From Takakia lepidozioides (lineage: Eukaryota; Streptophyta; Takakiopsida; Takakiales; Takakiaceae): a stretch of DNA of 64,000 nucleotides. Below the pieces are notes generated by a model. The model was given only the letters and a program-made list of their open reading frames with translations. It searched no databases and was not told the origin of the DNA. The stretch's first letter is position 1. Each line of letters opens with the position of its first letter. Below are positions 21,558-33,060 of this stretch, one piece after another. Made by a program: the position numbers and the translations under genes. The stretch lies in the NCBI GenBank assembly GCA_030704615.1, contig CM060734.1:55630042-55694041 (forward strand), written 5' to 3'.

Positions 21558-21940
21558 TGCATAGTGGACCTTCTGGACGAGCGGGACAAATACATGAGGG
21601 AGTGGACCTGATTAATAAAATGCCAATCAATCCAGATGTTGTGGTGTGGAAGACCTTGCTTGGTGCCTGTAGAATCCATGGCAATGTGGAGATGGCTGAA
21701 TGTGTGACAACATCTATTCTCAAGTGGGATGAGCAGGATGCCGCGACTTATGTGTTGCTATATCAAACATCTATGCTGCAGCTGACAGGTGGGATGATAC
21801 TGCAAAGGTGAGAAGAATGATGAAGGTCAGAGGGGTTAGAAAGGAGCCAGATGACAAGTTGCATCCCAGAATTAAGGAAATCCATGCTGAGCTGAGATGT
21901 CTGAACGTAGTTCTCAAAATTCGTCGCTAGTAGTGCGGAG
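21549..21940 (+). pseudogene. PPR protein C-terminal (E/E+ region) fragment
   Basis: One frame gives DLINKMPINPDVVVWKTLLG then ACRIHGNVEMAE, characteristic of the last PPR and E motif of plant PLS-class proteins. At about 21770 the frame shifts to IYAAADRWDDTAKVRRMMKV, RGVRKEP and HPRIKEIHAEL, the E+ region leading to a DYW domain. No DYW deaminase follows. The 5' part is replaced by the minisatellite. It is truncated and frameshifted. Confidence 0.85.
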
Positions 21941-21958
21941 CAACGCGAAGCCCTAGTG

Positions 21959-22246
21959 GAGATCATTCTCAGACCTTTATGGGAAAGAATAACCAACAGT
22001 CAGTAGCTCAGTTGGTTAAGTGCACTGAGGGCCACCCAGATGATTTTGGGGTCAAATCTTGCTATTGACGGGTGTGGTATGGTTCTTGGGTGGTGCCCCA
22101 TTCCTACGCCTCATGGCGGGTTACTGTGAAAGAGGTTATTTTCTCCTCTCACTATCAAGGGGCCTGATTTGTGAGCTGTCGCTCCCAGGTGTTTCCCTTT
22201 CAAAAAGAAAGAAAAAGAAAAGAAAAGAAAAGAAAAGAGATCATTC
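21959..22246 (+). mobile_element. tRNA-derived SINE, copy 1
   Basis: A pol III-like head carries an A-box-like TAGCTCAGTTGGTTA at 22004-22018 and a B-box-like GGGGTCAAATC at 22048-22058. A unique body follows, then a purine-rich AAAAG-type tail to about 22236. The 10-mer GAGATCATTC occurs at 21959-21968 and again at 22237-22246, a likely target duplication. A related copy lies inverted at 22573-22840, confirming a dispersed family. It cannot be a functional tRNA: there is no cloverleaf 3' half or acceptor pairing. Confidence 0.85.
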
Positions 22247-22515
22247 CTACAAGACAAAAGGAGGGCAACTCCGCCCAAGACATCAGCATGTTCAACCTAC
22301 CTACTGCTGGACTTTCCAAGAGAAACCAATAATAAGGTGGTGGGGGGAGATGTTTCAAGAGGTAGTTATGCCATTGTCCATAGAGCCCACCCCCGAAAGG
22401 GGCCAGTACCCACACGAGGAAGAGGCTTCTATTTACGCTAGCTTCGGCTGTATAAGAAACGGTATGCCAGTCATGGTATGCTGTTGTGGTCTACTACTCG
22501 CCCATATAAGTGTCA

Positions 22516-22532
22516 TATCTATCTATCTATAT
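22516..22532. repeat. (ATCT)n microsatellite
   Basis: A short ATCT tetranucleotide run between the two SINE copies. Confidence 0.7.
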
Positions 22533-22572
22533 GCCATTGTCCTTTCCATAAACAAAAGGGGTGATCTATCTC

Positions 22573-22840
22573 TTATTATTATTATTATTATAAGGAAACA
22601 CCTGGGAGCGACAGCTCATATATCAGGCCCCTTGATAGTGAGGAGAAAATAACCTCTTTCCGCGCAACCGCGCCTTATGGCCCCTTGATAGTGAGAGCGC
22701 AACCGCGCCTTATGGAATGGGACACCCCACCCAGGATCCAGGGAGCAGAGTATACCACACCTGTCGGTAGCTAAATTTGACCCCAGAATCATCTGGGTGG
22801 CACTAAGTGCACTATCCAACTGAGCTGCTGACTATTGGTA
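22573..22840 (-). mobile_element. tRNA-derived SINE, copy 2 (inverted)
   Basis: The reverse complement matches SINE copy 1: AGCAGCTCAGTTGG head at 22816-22830, GGGGTCAAATTT at about 22776-22786, and body words such as GAGCTGTCGCTCCCAGGTG. The tail is (AAT)n (22574-22592 on the plus strand) instead of AAAAG. An internal duplication of CCCCTTGATAGTGAG and CGCAACCGCGCCTTATGG lies at 22632-22715. With copy 1 it forms an inverted repeat with an internal spacer of about 340 bp. Confidence 0.8.
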
Positions 22841-23297
22841 AGGAAAAAAGAAAAAAAAAGAAAAAAGAAAAGTTTGGTGCATAATTTTTTTGTGATTGGT
22901 GCTGGAGGAAGGAGAGGGAGGGGGATGCAGTGATAGGGGGAGAGGGAGCATTCAAAGGCTCAAAATCAACGCAGCGCTCCCGCCATACAAGAGCCTGGAT
23001 AAAGCTTGGTGCCCTTTATCCGCGAGCCAGGCCGGTTAGTATCCTCACCCTGCAACGGACTCTGCTCCTGGTCTTTTTCTGCTAGGCACTAGGCTGCTCC
23101 TGGTCATTGCGTGACTTAGACACGGAAGAGGATGGTAGACAGATTCTGGAGCAGGGAGCAGACACCGCATTGGGCTTGAGAGTGTGGGAAGTGGGTTGCA
23201 CTAGTTTTGAAAGATTGAGAAGAGGGTCGGTTTGGGTTTGAGAGATTGACAAGTGGGTTGGATTGCATCGGCCTCACAGCGGCATCAGCTGGCAGCC
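22841..23297. other. Upstream region of the T-protein gene
   Basis: A-rich and purine-rich tracts (22840-22940) are followed by the probable promoter and 5' leader of the aminomethyltransferase gene. No specific element is claimed. Confidence 0.4.
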
Positions 23298-25187
23298 ATG
23301 AGGCGGGCAGGTTGGCAGCTGGGTGCGGCGCTGCGGCGTAGCGTGGCGCAGCAGGACAGCAATGCGTTTGGCCAGACTGCACGCCGATCTTATGCGGAGG
23401 AGAGCAGCCTGAAAAAGACTGTGCTGTATGATCTTCATGTGGAAAATGGGGGTAAGATGGTGCCCTTTGCAGGGTGGAGCATGCCCATCCAGTACAAGGA
23501 CAGCATTATGGACTCGACTTTGAATTGCCGCGCCAACGGCAGTCTTTTCGATGTGTCCCATATGTGCGGGTTGAGCTTGCGGGGCGCTGACGCCATTCCC
23601 TTCTTGGAAACGTTGGTGGTGGCTGACATTGTGGGCCTAACGCCTGGAACAGGAACTCTATCGGTGCTCACAAACGAGAAGGGGGGTGTAATTGATGACG
23701 CCATCGTTACCAAGGTATCCTACTACTTTCTTGTTTCAGGAAGCTTATCGTTGGTTGATTGCGATTTGTCATGATCCCATTTTCTGCAATGTTTTTTTCT
23801 ACGACAATGTGAAGCCTGTAGGACATAAGTGACTGGAAAAGCGGCATTGGAACTTGAAATTTGCTAGGTCTACTACGAAAAAGCAGTGTAGGTCGAATTC
23901 GTGGACATCTCTTTTTTCGTGACTTTGGCAAGTCTACCTAGTTGATGAGCTCAAGCCGCAGATAGAACTTGGTAGTTCTTATTAAGGTTCTGGTGGGTTT
24001 GCTTTCAGCTGGAATGTACAGAGACAAAGGAGACTGGTTTTCCTGGTTCTTGAGGCTTCAGAGTGAGTCCTGACAAGTATTTCTTATGTATGAAGTCCTG
24101 GGGGTTGGTTTGGTACCATGGAAGACCACCCTGAAGTATACCCGTATGAAACAAACTGCAGGTGACGGATGAGCATCTCTACCTGGTGGTGAATGCTGGC
24201 TGTCGTGACAAGGATTTGGCGCACCTTGCAAAGCACTTGAAGCCCTTCCAGGATGGGGGTAAGGCTGTAGGGTGGCACGTGCATGATGAACGGTCATTGC
24301 TCGCTCTGCAGGGGCCCCTGGCAGTGGAGGTGCTGCAGAAGCTTACATCTGATGATCTGAGCAAGCTTTCCTTCAGTGACTTCAAAATTCTGGATATCAA
24401 TGGCTCCGAATGTTTTCTAACCCGCACTGGGTACATTCTGGCTCAGATCCTCTGCCTTGCCTTATTCCTGGACAATATTAGGTTGTGTGAGCACTTCGAA
24501 GAGAGTACCGGTTATACAGCACATTCTCTTTTCATTTCTCACAGTTGTAGAAAAGAAGAACATGTGGAGTCTTGAGAAAAGTAAGAACTCATCGACTGTG
24601 CGAATGGGTGTCATGACAATTACAGGTACACCGGTGAGGACGGTTTTGAGATCTCAGTGCCAAATGAAGGTGCAGTGGCTTTGGCAAAAACCATCCTGGA
24701 TAAGAGCGAGGGGAAAATTCGTCTGACAGGTTTAGGGGCTCGAGACAGTCTTCGCCTGGAGGCAGGTTTGTGCCTCTATGGCAATGAATTGGAACAACAC
24801 ATCACTCCAATTGAGGCAGGATTGGCATGGACAGTGGGAAAGCGGCGACGAGCAGAAGGGGGCTTTCTGGGTGCTGATACAATTTTGCAGCAATTGAAAG
24901 ATGGCCCCACAAGACGCCGGGTGGGCCTCATCTCCACTGGAGCGCCAGCTCGAGGTCACAGTGAGATTCTAGACTTGGAGGGAAAAGCTGTTGGGGAGGT
25001 CACCAGTGGGGGTTTTAGTCCATGCCTAAAGAAGAACATTGCGATTGGGTATGTGGCAACTGGATCTCACAAGAATGGGACTCAATTAAAAGTCTCGGTG
25101 CGTGGAAAGCAGAATGATGCTGTTGTAACCAAAATGCCGTTTGTGCCTACCAAATACTACAAGTCACCACAAACTGTCCTCAGCTGA
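23298..25187 (+). CDS. GCVT: Aminomethyltransferase, T-protein of the mitochondrial glycine cleavage system
   Basis: The enzyme takes the aminomethyl group from H-protein lipoyl and, with tetrahydrofolate, releases ammonia and 5,10-methylene-THF. It is central to photorespiration. Exons: 23298-23714, 24162-24430, 24626-25187, all GT-AG and phase-consistent, giving 415 residues, close to the usual ~408. ATG 23298 (MRRAGWQLG) is the first in-frame ATG and starts an Arg-rich, acid-poor mitochondrial presequence of about 30-40 residues ending near RRSYAEE. Family signatures: [100 protein letters not shown] and [10 protein letters not shown]. No defects were seen. Confidence 0.96.
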
Positions 25188-25352
25188 TGTGGCATAAACT
25201 ATCCACGCGAAACTGATGCATGCGATCATGTAGACCCTGCTGCATCTGAACATTTGTCGGCAGTCTATGGCTGCAGACTGTCTGCCCCTATTCTTGCTAA
25301 GGCTGGCCTGTGGGAAAATTAAGGCAACGCCTCAGTTTGTAATATGTGATAT

Positions 25353-26340
25353 CAGTCATTTGTTTGCTATCGCAACTTTGAGGTTGAAGATTGTCTTTTT
25401 ACAGACTTGAGGACTTTGTCCACTGAATCATGACCATATTGCTCTTTTCGAAATAATTATCTGCTTTTGTGGTAGCTGCAATATGAGCACCATGTAGGGT
25501 CAAGAGAAGCAGCCTCACTTGCATGCATTTCTTCCATGGCCTACAAAAACATTAGATAGGGACAGGTACTCATTGGCATGAACTATCACAAAAGTTGAGT
25601 GACTTTGGCCAACTGTACCAGTACCGAAAAGGACCACAAGATGCAACTTAACTGCAGGGTTTTCTGACTCAATAAATGTTAGGTCTTTTGTTTGCTTTAG
25701 GGTCCTTTTCTTGTCTTCAGTCGGACTGTACACAAGTGTATGCGAGAATTTTTTAGGGGGGGAGGAGAAGGTACTTCTTATAAGACTTGCTTTCCAGTAT
25801 CCTTCGCGGGCATAGACTTGTTCTCGGGTTGGACAGCCGGAGAGGGCAGCAGGGGAGAGCTGAAGAGGGCTTGCTATGCACAAGGGACCCGTGTCCTGTA
25901 GCGTCCATTATCACTCAGAACCAGACCCATGGAAGCCACGGTTTTTTGGTGTTCACATGAGCTTCGCTACGTGAGCAGGGCAATGTTGGTCACAAAAGAT
26001 GTATGTCTTCTGACACTTCAAAATCCCACAAAATCTCAGTGCCAAGCTATTATATTGAAATTCTGTAACGCCCAATGTCCTTCTCATGGGAACTAATCTA
26101 CTAGTTGACCAGCCCATGAGTTATTGCTGTATAGCATAAACATTATTGAAGTACTTTCTGTAGCCATGCCCATTGCCATCTCTGAGAAGGTTGAGAAGGT
26201 AGATTCAGCAGTACTCAGCTGGATGACTAGGTCGACCATTAACAAAATTTAGTAAGGTTCATATCTTGGTCCTATGAAATGTGAACCATGAAATGATAGA
26301 TTCAAGCTTCTCGTGACCATGTAGGATGAGAATGAAAACC
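25353..26340. repeat. About 1-kb dispersed repeat, copy B
   Basis: Same orientation and nearly full-length match to 13491-14461. It begins about 165 bp after the T-protein stop codon. Relative to copy A it carries a short insertion around 25685-25710 (TTTTGTTTGCTTTAGGGTC) and loses a few bases near 25512 and 25580. Both copies sit just 3' of a gene. Confidence 0.85.
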
Positions 26341-29300
26341 TCCTCCAGGAGACCTATATGCATAAGTGCATGAAACCTGAAATGTAAAGGGCACATCTAA
26401 ACCTAGTAGCTTCAGCTCCCAAATGACATTCATGTCCAGAATTAACACATGGTTGAATGGAGCAAGAATAAACTACATGTAATCAGATTTTAAAGGCTAG
26501 GTCAAAACCAGCTCCTCTATTTGTTTCGCACCTCCTTCAGCCTATCTTTAAGCATGGCAAGCCTTCCAGAACTGGGGAGGTTGAGTGCCATCAATGCTCT
26601 CCGCACTGCCTGACATCCATTTGTTCAATTTGCCCCTCTGATAGGCCCCTGATAATGACTTGGGCAGTGGCGGCGGTGCAGGCACTGAGCCCCCGAGAAT
26701 TCGGGGTGGTGCTTTCCAAGGTATCCTCTTCCTTGCCTGCAAAACCCGATCATGCAACTTCTCTGTCATGTGCAGCTCATTTCGCCACTAACAGGGACTG
26801 GGACACCCCCTTCCAGAATTTCGTTTCAATCATTGCAGAAGCCTTGTCAGTCAATGTATGCCCGTTTCCTGCAAACTTGCTGCAGATTGTACCAAACAAT
26901 ATTTCATCACTGAACTTGTGTGTGTGTGTGATGAACAAGAGCTTCCAACATAATTCAATTGCCACCTTCCTTCTAACAGGAGCTTAGCAGATTGGCACCA
27001 ACATTTTCATCAACTAGTATCATGAAGCCGACATAGGTTACCTTACGAGTTGTTCCAACCTTTATAGGAGGGCTGTGCACCAAGAACTCCAATCACTTGG
27101 CTTGTTCCATCCCCTGCCATTAGGTGCACCTGTGTCCAGCCACACATCATCCACACAGCAATCAAGCTGACCCCTTGATCCTTCGAGAGTTCCTGGTCAC
27201 CCACATGCACTTGAAAACATCCCGACTGCAAGACTCAACAGCCAGCACATAGAATCAGTATCAAGGTAGTTGAATTGTCATTGATCAACTGGGAGCAAAA
27301 GCTGCAGCCGTTGACGCTTCTAGCCATCTGCCAGTGCTCTTTGTACAGCAGCCCTTGCCTATGAATACAACACCATTTAATTGAGATGGGGTGTGAATTT
27401 GACCACAGCATAAAGTAACAAACTCCAAGCATGGACAGATGACCTTAATGACCACATGAAAGGGTAGGGCTGATGGTGTGGAAGATAAACAATAAAAGAA
27501 CTTGGCAGGCTCTCCTGTTCTTGGTTTGCAATGGCCTTGTATCAAATACGAACTCCAACTCCATGTATATGTGCCTGTCTTGTTGTACACCACGGTTCCA
27601 GAGGGACAATGGCTGGTGCCATTAAAAGCGAATCCTGGCTCAAGTGCACGCCGCCCAAGCGAGCAACCAGAATATTTCAAAGTGGGAGCTCACTTGAAGA
27701 TTACACTTAGATGATGGGCTTCACTGTTCCCTTGAAAATGTTCTGGAGTACCCCACCATAGTTGCTAGGTGGCTGACAAGACCAACTGTGAAGATAGACA
27801 TCACCAGCCGGCGGAATGTGGACCAACCTTTCTACTTCAAACCGATCAATCTTGAGACTTTCCCGATCACTTACAAGCCACAGCGGATGAGATCTCTCGG
27901 AAGAGTCTGGAAGGGTCGTTGAGTGTGGCCACCCAAACTCTGATGCTGCTATGTATTGGTGCCCAGTTGTCGCTTGGGATGCTTATCGTGCAGGCTGTGG
28001 GCTACATAATTCCTCTTATCAAATAGTAGCTGACTGATCACCTAAGATCTCTGCCCTTCTGTTCAAGGATTTCTCTCTCTCATGTAATTTTGTTCTCAAT
28101 ACTGGCTCCAAATGGAATAGCAAGTTTTTATGAATTAGCCATGTTACTGAAGATCTAGTACCTAGCAAGCTAATATGCCTGGATTGTCATATGGAATTTG
28201 TACTGAACATGAGTAACTTCAAATCCTACCTCGTGAGGGTAGCAACTACTTCTGAGAGCCTCTTCGACAGCAATTGCATTGTGAATCTTTTCAGACTGGA
28301 TCAGCAATGTAGGAACATGTATGTAGCTGCAAGTGCATTTACGGGGTTTTAACAATCATGTGTCGTAAGCTGAAGGTGTAAATTTCTAGCAAAGTTGAGT
28401 AGATCATCTTGACAATCACCATGTCATTTAAGCTGCAGCTTCCATCTTTTCCATCCCTTTGTCACAGTTACTCTGAACTAGGTGGCCCAGCAACCTTTGG
28501 CTGAAGAGACTTCTTCCTGCACCTTCCAGTGGGATTCTTGGGGCAGAATGTGATTTTCTAGTACATTCACATATTTGGCTAGATTTGCATGTTATCTCAC
28601 ACTGGAAGGTTCGTCAATGCGTTATTTCAACTGCCTGCTGTTGTAACAGGGGCAGAAGCGTTGTTTGCATGGATGAATTCAGACACAGAAGTTGTCTGTC
28701 AGAGCACCCATGTTGTGAGTTTCCTGGTGGTGCTTGCTGTTCGTGTTGCTAGGACTAACCATGATCAAACAGCATTGACCAAGGAAGTCAATGACTTGCA
28801 AATATCCGGGACTCATGTCCTGCAGAAGGAAGCAAAGGAGTATTGGGGACTGGTGGAGGCCGACTTGTTCCGTTGTGGGTTCAGCTCTGTGGGTTGTGAA
28901 AGGGGAACCCCTTCATGTCATGTACTAAATTGGAGTTACGATGCTACGATTGCTGCCCCATATGTACGATAGGCTCCGCACACCTCCCTTCAACCCATAC
29001 TTCAGTGATTATATATATGCAAACCCAGCCATGGATTTTTATTCCAAAGCTGGTGATATTGTGATTCCGGTGTTGGCTGCATTGACTCTTGCAGGCATGG
29101 TCTACGTGCAGCAGAGATGAAAAAGTTTGCTTGTGGAGGCTTGTACGATAGATTTCCTGCAATGAATTCAGAGACAGAGGTTGTCTCCAGCAACTTGTCA
29201 CCTCACAGAGTTTTGACCATTATTCAAGAGGACGATTATTGACAGAAGGAACCCCGCCCACTATACAATTGTTTCGTGGAAAAATGAGATCAAACTCACG

Positions 29301-31130
29301 ATAGCCGAGAGCCAACATACCTGTAAGTCTTTCAAATGCCAATAAACTCCCAACTCCTGCCAGAACTCACTAGATGCCTCTGGCCACTTTGACACATCCC
29401 ATAGCTTGAAGATGACATTCTGCCCTTTCCGTTTTCCTCTTCTCACCTAAAAGTCAAACCAACAACCGCAAAAGAAAAACAAGTCAAATTCAATGGTCAA
29501 CTGACAGAGTCGTAAAAATGAGAAGGACAAAACAAAAATATCCAACACTCTGTAGAGCTGTAGAGGTTCATAAATACTCTGCAGAGCAAGAGTGGCTACA
29601 AATTGGAACTTTTGTAGGGAATAGTTCAATTTACAAGTAAAGAGAAGGGATTCCTAGGATGATCAGGTCATTTGAGATTGGTTCAGCTCCAGGATTCAAT
29701 TCTGTCATAGACAACACTACAGCTTTAGCTCTGAATTTCTGTCATAATGCCCTCAAAGTCAGCTTGTCAAGGGTAGAGAATTTGGTACTAATGTTGAGGT
29801 GCATTGAGCATATCTAAGTGAGATATCTAGCTCAAGGTTTGGAATGCTGGCTAGTTGCATCTGTAAGGTTTACTCAGCTGAACAGATGACAGTTATCGTA
29901 TTGATGGGGATGCTCAGGTGTAACTATTAATGAATCTTCTTATTGGTACAAGCCTAGCTTAAGTAAGTACATAACAAATTATTAATGAAATATGTAATTA
30001 AAACAGATGATCCAAAACAACAAGTTAGACACTCACATTGTGGTTGGTGCTTTGTGATATCCCGTCCCCCAATTCTATTTTCTCCTCAGGCAAGCTGTGT
30101 GCAGAGTCTGGGCGCTTCCTCTTCCCACTCTCACTGCCACTACCACGCCCTTATCCTCTCCGGGAAGCGGGGCTGATGGGGGGGAGATGGTGACTGTCAT
30201 GGCCAGACCTGCATTGACACACAAAATGCAAGTATGCCACAATTCAAAACCTTCAAATTTCGAAGCAAACTCCTGGACACCAAACTCCTGGACCTAGAGC
30301 TTGAACCAATTCCCATTTCATCCCACTTCCCCTAAAGTAGAGTCCACAAATGACAAAATAATTGCTACATGAGATCAAACCTGTCATCTGACGCACTTCC
30401 ACTGGCCCCACTTGCCCCAGCGTCAGGTCCCTGGCTCAGCGTCTGAGGGACGAGAGGGTTAGCTACCAATGCCCTCCTGCTAAGACTTGCCCACTTCAAG
30501 TGAGGGGGCGTATGAGCCCAATCGATCGGGAGCACATCTGCTGCGTTGTGTGCTAAATACAACATGTACAGAAGTACTTTCCGTGCCTGGAGGTTTGCCA
30601 TGCTGATGTCGAAAGTCGCTGTACTCCACGTGTTTTGATCCCCTCTCAGCTGATCTGGAGATCGAAATCGAGTACCTGCAACCCTCGAGGACCTGGCACC
30701 CAGCAACCACAAGAGGATTAAAAAATGCATCAACTAAACATGGGGATGCTACAATGCATGTTGATGAGGGTTTTGAAAAGACAATAAGCCAAGTTCTAGA
30801 AGAAAAGCTCACCGCATACATAAGAAGTTGTGAGGCGGGATAGGTAACCCTCAACTTCTGATAAGAGGGCCTCGCACTAGCTTATGGAAGTGCTCACCAT
30901 TGTCACGCTCTTGCTATTGACCTTTGCCCTCTATAGGCAATATCTCCTTGGTTGCTCTCAAAGTAACAGGATCATATGATTCGCCCATCATATACACAAG
31001 GGTGTGACTGGGATAAGACTCCTTCCTTGAGCAATTGTAAACACATTCATTAGGACCATGATAACTATAAAAGGAATCACGCAACAAGGAAGTAGTAAGG
31101 AAGTAACAAACTTATCCACGGCCACCCTTG
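26341..31130. other. No identified gene; scattered exon-like pieces, mainly minus strand
   Basis: Several minus-strand frames look better than random. One at 29321-29449 (VRRGKRKGQNVIFKLWDVSK..., to WHLKDLQ) is bounded by plausible AG and GT sites. Others are 30365-30733 (...FDISMANLQARKVLLYMLYL...) and 27285-27680. None matches a family I know. They may be exons of one long unidentified minus-strand gene ending near 26.5 kb, or transposon remains. At 29271-29315 a plus-strand stretch (NEIKLTIAE) resembles the start of the LINE fragment at 48.3 kb. A MNSDTEVV/MNSETEVV duplication occurs at about 28.67 and 29.16 kb. Confidence 0.3.
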
Positions 31131-31430
31131 CTCATTAACGGGTTCAAAAAGTGTGCGGTTTACGAACTCATAAACCTGAGGCTCTCGAGCAATAGGATCA
31201 TACGCAGAGACAGACTTTGACACAGCACATCCCGTGTGGGTGAGGTACTTGCGACGCGGATGTGCTGTGTCAAAGTCTCTATGCGTATGCAACCAAGCTG
31301 TTTCCTCAGGGATCAAGTCCCAACGGGCAACACTCAATGTTGTGTTCCCACCATTGGCAGGACGTGTCTGCGACGCATCCTTGAGCTCACACTTTCCCTT
31401 CGGAGCTTCGGAGCTTCTTGCTGAGTACGT
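31131..31430 (-). CDS. Possible exon of an unidentified protein
   Basis: An open minus-strand segment reads KCELKDASQTRPANGGNTTL, then SVARWDLIPEETAWLHTHR, and further YLTHTGCAVSKSV and EPQVYEFVNRTLF. The composition is protein-like, but no family was recognised and exon borders are uncertain. Two parts of it are encoded by the two arms of a near-perfect inverted repeat (31199-31289), so part of the apparent protein may be an artefact of that hairpin. It could connect with the exon-like pieces at 26.5-30.7 kb on the same strand. Confidence 0.3.
31199..31289. repeat. Near-perfect inverted repeat (hairpin), 21-bp perfect core
   Basis: AGACTTTGACACAGCACATC followed by C (31212-31232) is the exact reverse complement of 31258-31278. 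Beyond the core, pairing continues on the outer side (CATACGCA at 31199 with TGCGTATG at 31281) after a 2-base bulge. The stem is about 32 bp and the loop 25 nt. Confidence 0.9.
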
Positions 31431-31477
31431 CCCACGTTAGAAAAGCAACAACAAAAAAAAATAATCAGATTCACAAC

Positions 31478-31614
31478 GTCCAAAAGATCTCACAAATAGA
31501 GACACCCAAAGACTACACAGAGAACACCTTCTCAACCTAGAGGCTATTTCCTCGATGAACAAAGTCCAAAAGATCTAAAAAAAAGAGACACCCAAAGACT
31601 ACAGTAGGAAACAC
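31478..31614. repeat. 86-bp tandem duplication
   Basis: GTCCAAAAGATCT followed by GAGACACCCAAAGACTACA occurs at 31478 and again at 31564. It is non-coding in appearance. Confidence 0.75.
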
Positions 31615-32396
31615 AGCAAACGAGTTCAAGACAGCCCTGAAGGAATAAGTAACAACAGTTATTACATGGAAGAAAAAACTATAGAACAACATTCTAGGGA
31701 AGACACCAAGGCATAGCAAGGGACACCCAGACCTGAACGGCGCAACAAGTGCCCTAAGTGCCCTCAGTTCGAAACCCTAAGTGCCTATCCATATCTATGA
31801 GACAGAACGAAGTCCCAGAAGAAATCCACGGAATAAGATGCCACAGACGGACTGGACATCAGGCTGCAGAAGAATCCTAAGCAAAGGGACGAGATATTAA
31901 AGTTATCTGTAAAGTGAGCCTGAGTTTGGTACCGAGTTTGGACCCGAGTTTCTCATTTCATCCTGAGTTTGAGTAAAATTGCTCTCCTCCCTCCAGTTTA
32001 TTGTCATGTGGTCCTCAAGTGCAATCACACTAAAGCCCTACATCTTACCACTGTGATATTTTGGTTTACTTGGTGATGCAAGTTGCGATGGCTCTTCTTG
32101 AAAATATTAGTCATCCTCCGCGGCCCGCCTTTCTATTGGTACCCTCTGGAGTCTGCATGGTTGGAGGTAGCTATATCGACACATTATAAATTTAATCATA
32201 TGCCATGTTTTATACAGCCCATCATCAGAGGGTGGTGTTTGGAGGCACTCAAGGGTGCCATTACTTGGGTGGATGCAAAGACTGGCAGTCCACTGTATGC
32301 AGCTTATCACTCAATGAGTGTGAGTCTCAATGTGTTCTTCATTCATCCTTCCGTACAGCACTACCAGAAAATTTTGTTTGTATCTATCGTGCCGTT
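31615..32396. other. Intergenic, nothing recognised
   Basis: No gene or repeat family was identified. Open frames here are short and lack motifs. Confidence 0.35.
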
Positions 32397-32397
32397 G

Positions 32398-32446
32398 AAA
32401 AGCAGAATTCATTAAAAAGCAGAATTCATTAAAAAGCAGAATTCAC
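32398..32446. repeat. 17-bp tandem repeat, about three units
   Basis: AGCAGAATTCATTAAAA is repeated head to tail almost three times. No function is apparent. Confidence 0.85.
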
Positions 32447-32805
32447 CGGGCTGCATTCCACCATCAGCTCTGTGGAGTGCATTCCAAAATGCAGAATGCA
32501 CCAGCCATTAGATTTTCCTTCAATTTTTTGGCATCTCTTTATGCAGGGAAACGCCACTTGCGTCCCAGATTTTGGGGCCTTCCCCTGGGGCTACCGCCTC
32601 AGCGTCAGGCCCTCCACATGCCCTTAAATCCGAGAATGCCCTCCACAGGCATTAAGTTACCCTATCCATTTCAATACTTGCATTTCTCTGAGGACAGTCA
32701 CCTATTGGCATCCTTTGATGGGACCTACTAAACAATGCATTCCAGTACTCATCCATCCAATCCCAACCCAATTGCTTAATAACGGAGACAGTACATACTA
32801 GTGTT

Positions 32806-33060
32806 TTTTTTCCACTTGTCCAAAATCACCACAAAGGTTACATGTAAATTCTATCCAGTGCCCATGTGGCGAGAATAACGAGGTGGCAGGCTTAGAAAAG
32901 TGGCTATATAACAGGTGTCACATTTTAACAGGTCCATGTAGGAAAATTTTGGCTCCTGATATTTAACCATTGCTTTCTGACAATTTTTTGGATTTTTACC
33001 AAAATCCCATTCCTTAATGGCGATTTTTTGCCAGATTTAAAAACACTGGACAGTGCATGA
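32806..33060. repeat. Interspersed AT-rich repeat, copy 1
   Basis: It shares ordered blocks with 54120-54300: CCAAAATC, AATTCTATCCAG, CAGTGCC, TTAGAAAAGTG and ATATAACAG. The 5' side has AGTGTTTTTTTTCC and the 3' side AAAAACACT, a weak terminal inverted repeat. It may be an old MITE. The edges are not firm. Confidence 0.55.

Noticed and set aside
22000-22060. A tRNA gene
   Set aside because: Only A- and B-box-like motifs are present. There is no acceptor or anticodon pairing, and the sequence continues into a SINE body and tail.
23253-23297. Upstream in-frame extension of the T-protein
   Set aside because: It would need a GTG start; ATG 23298 gives a normal mitochondrial presequence.
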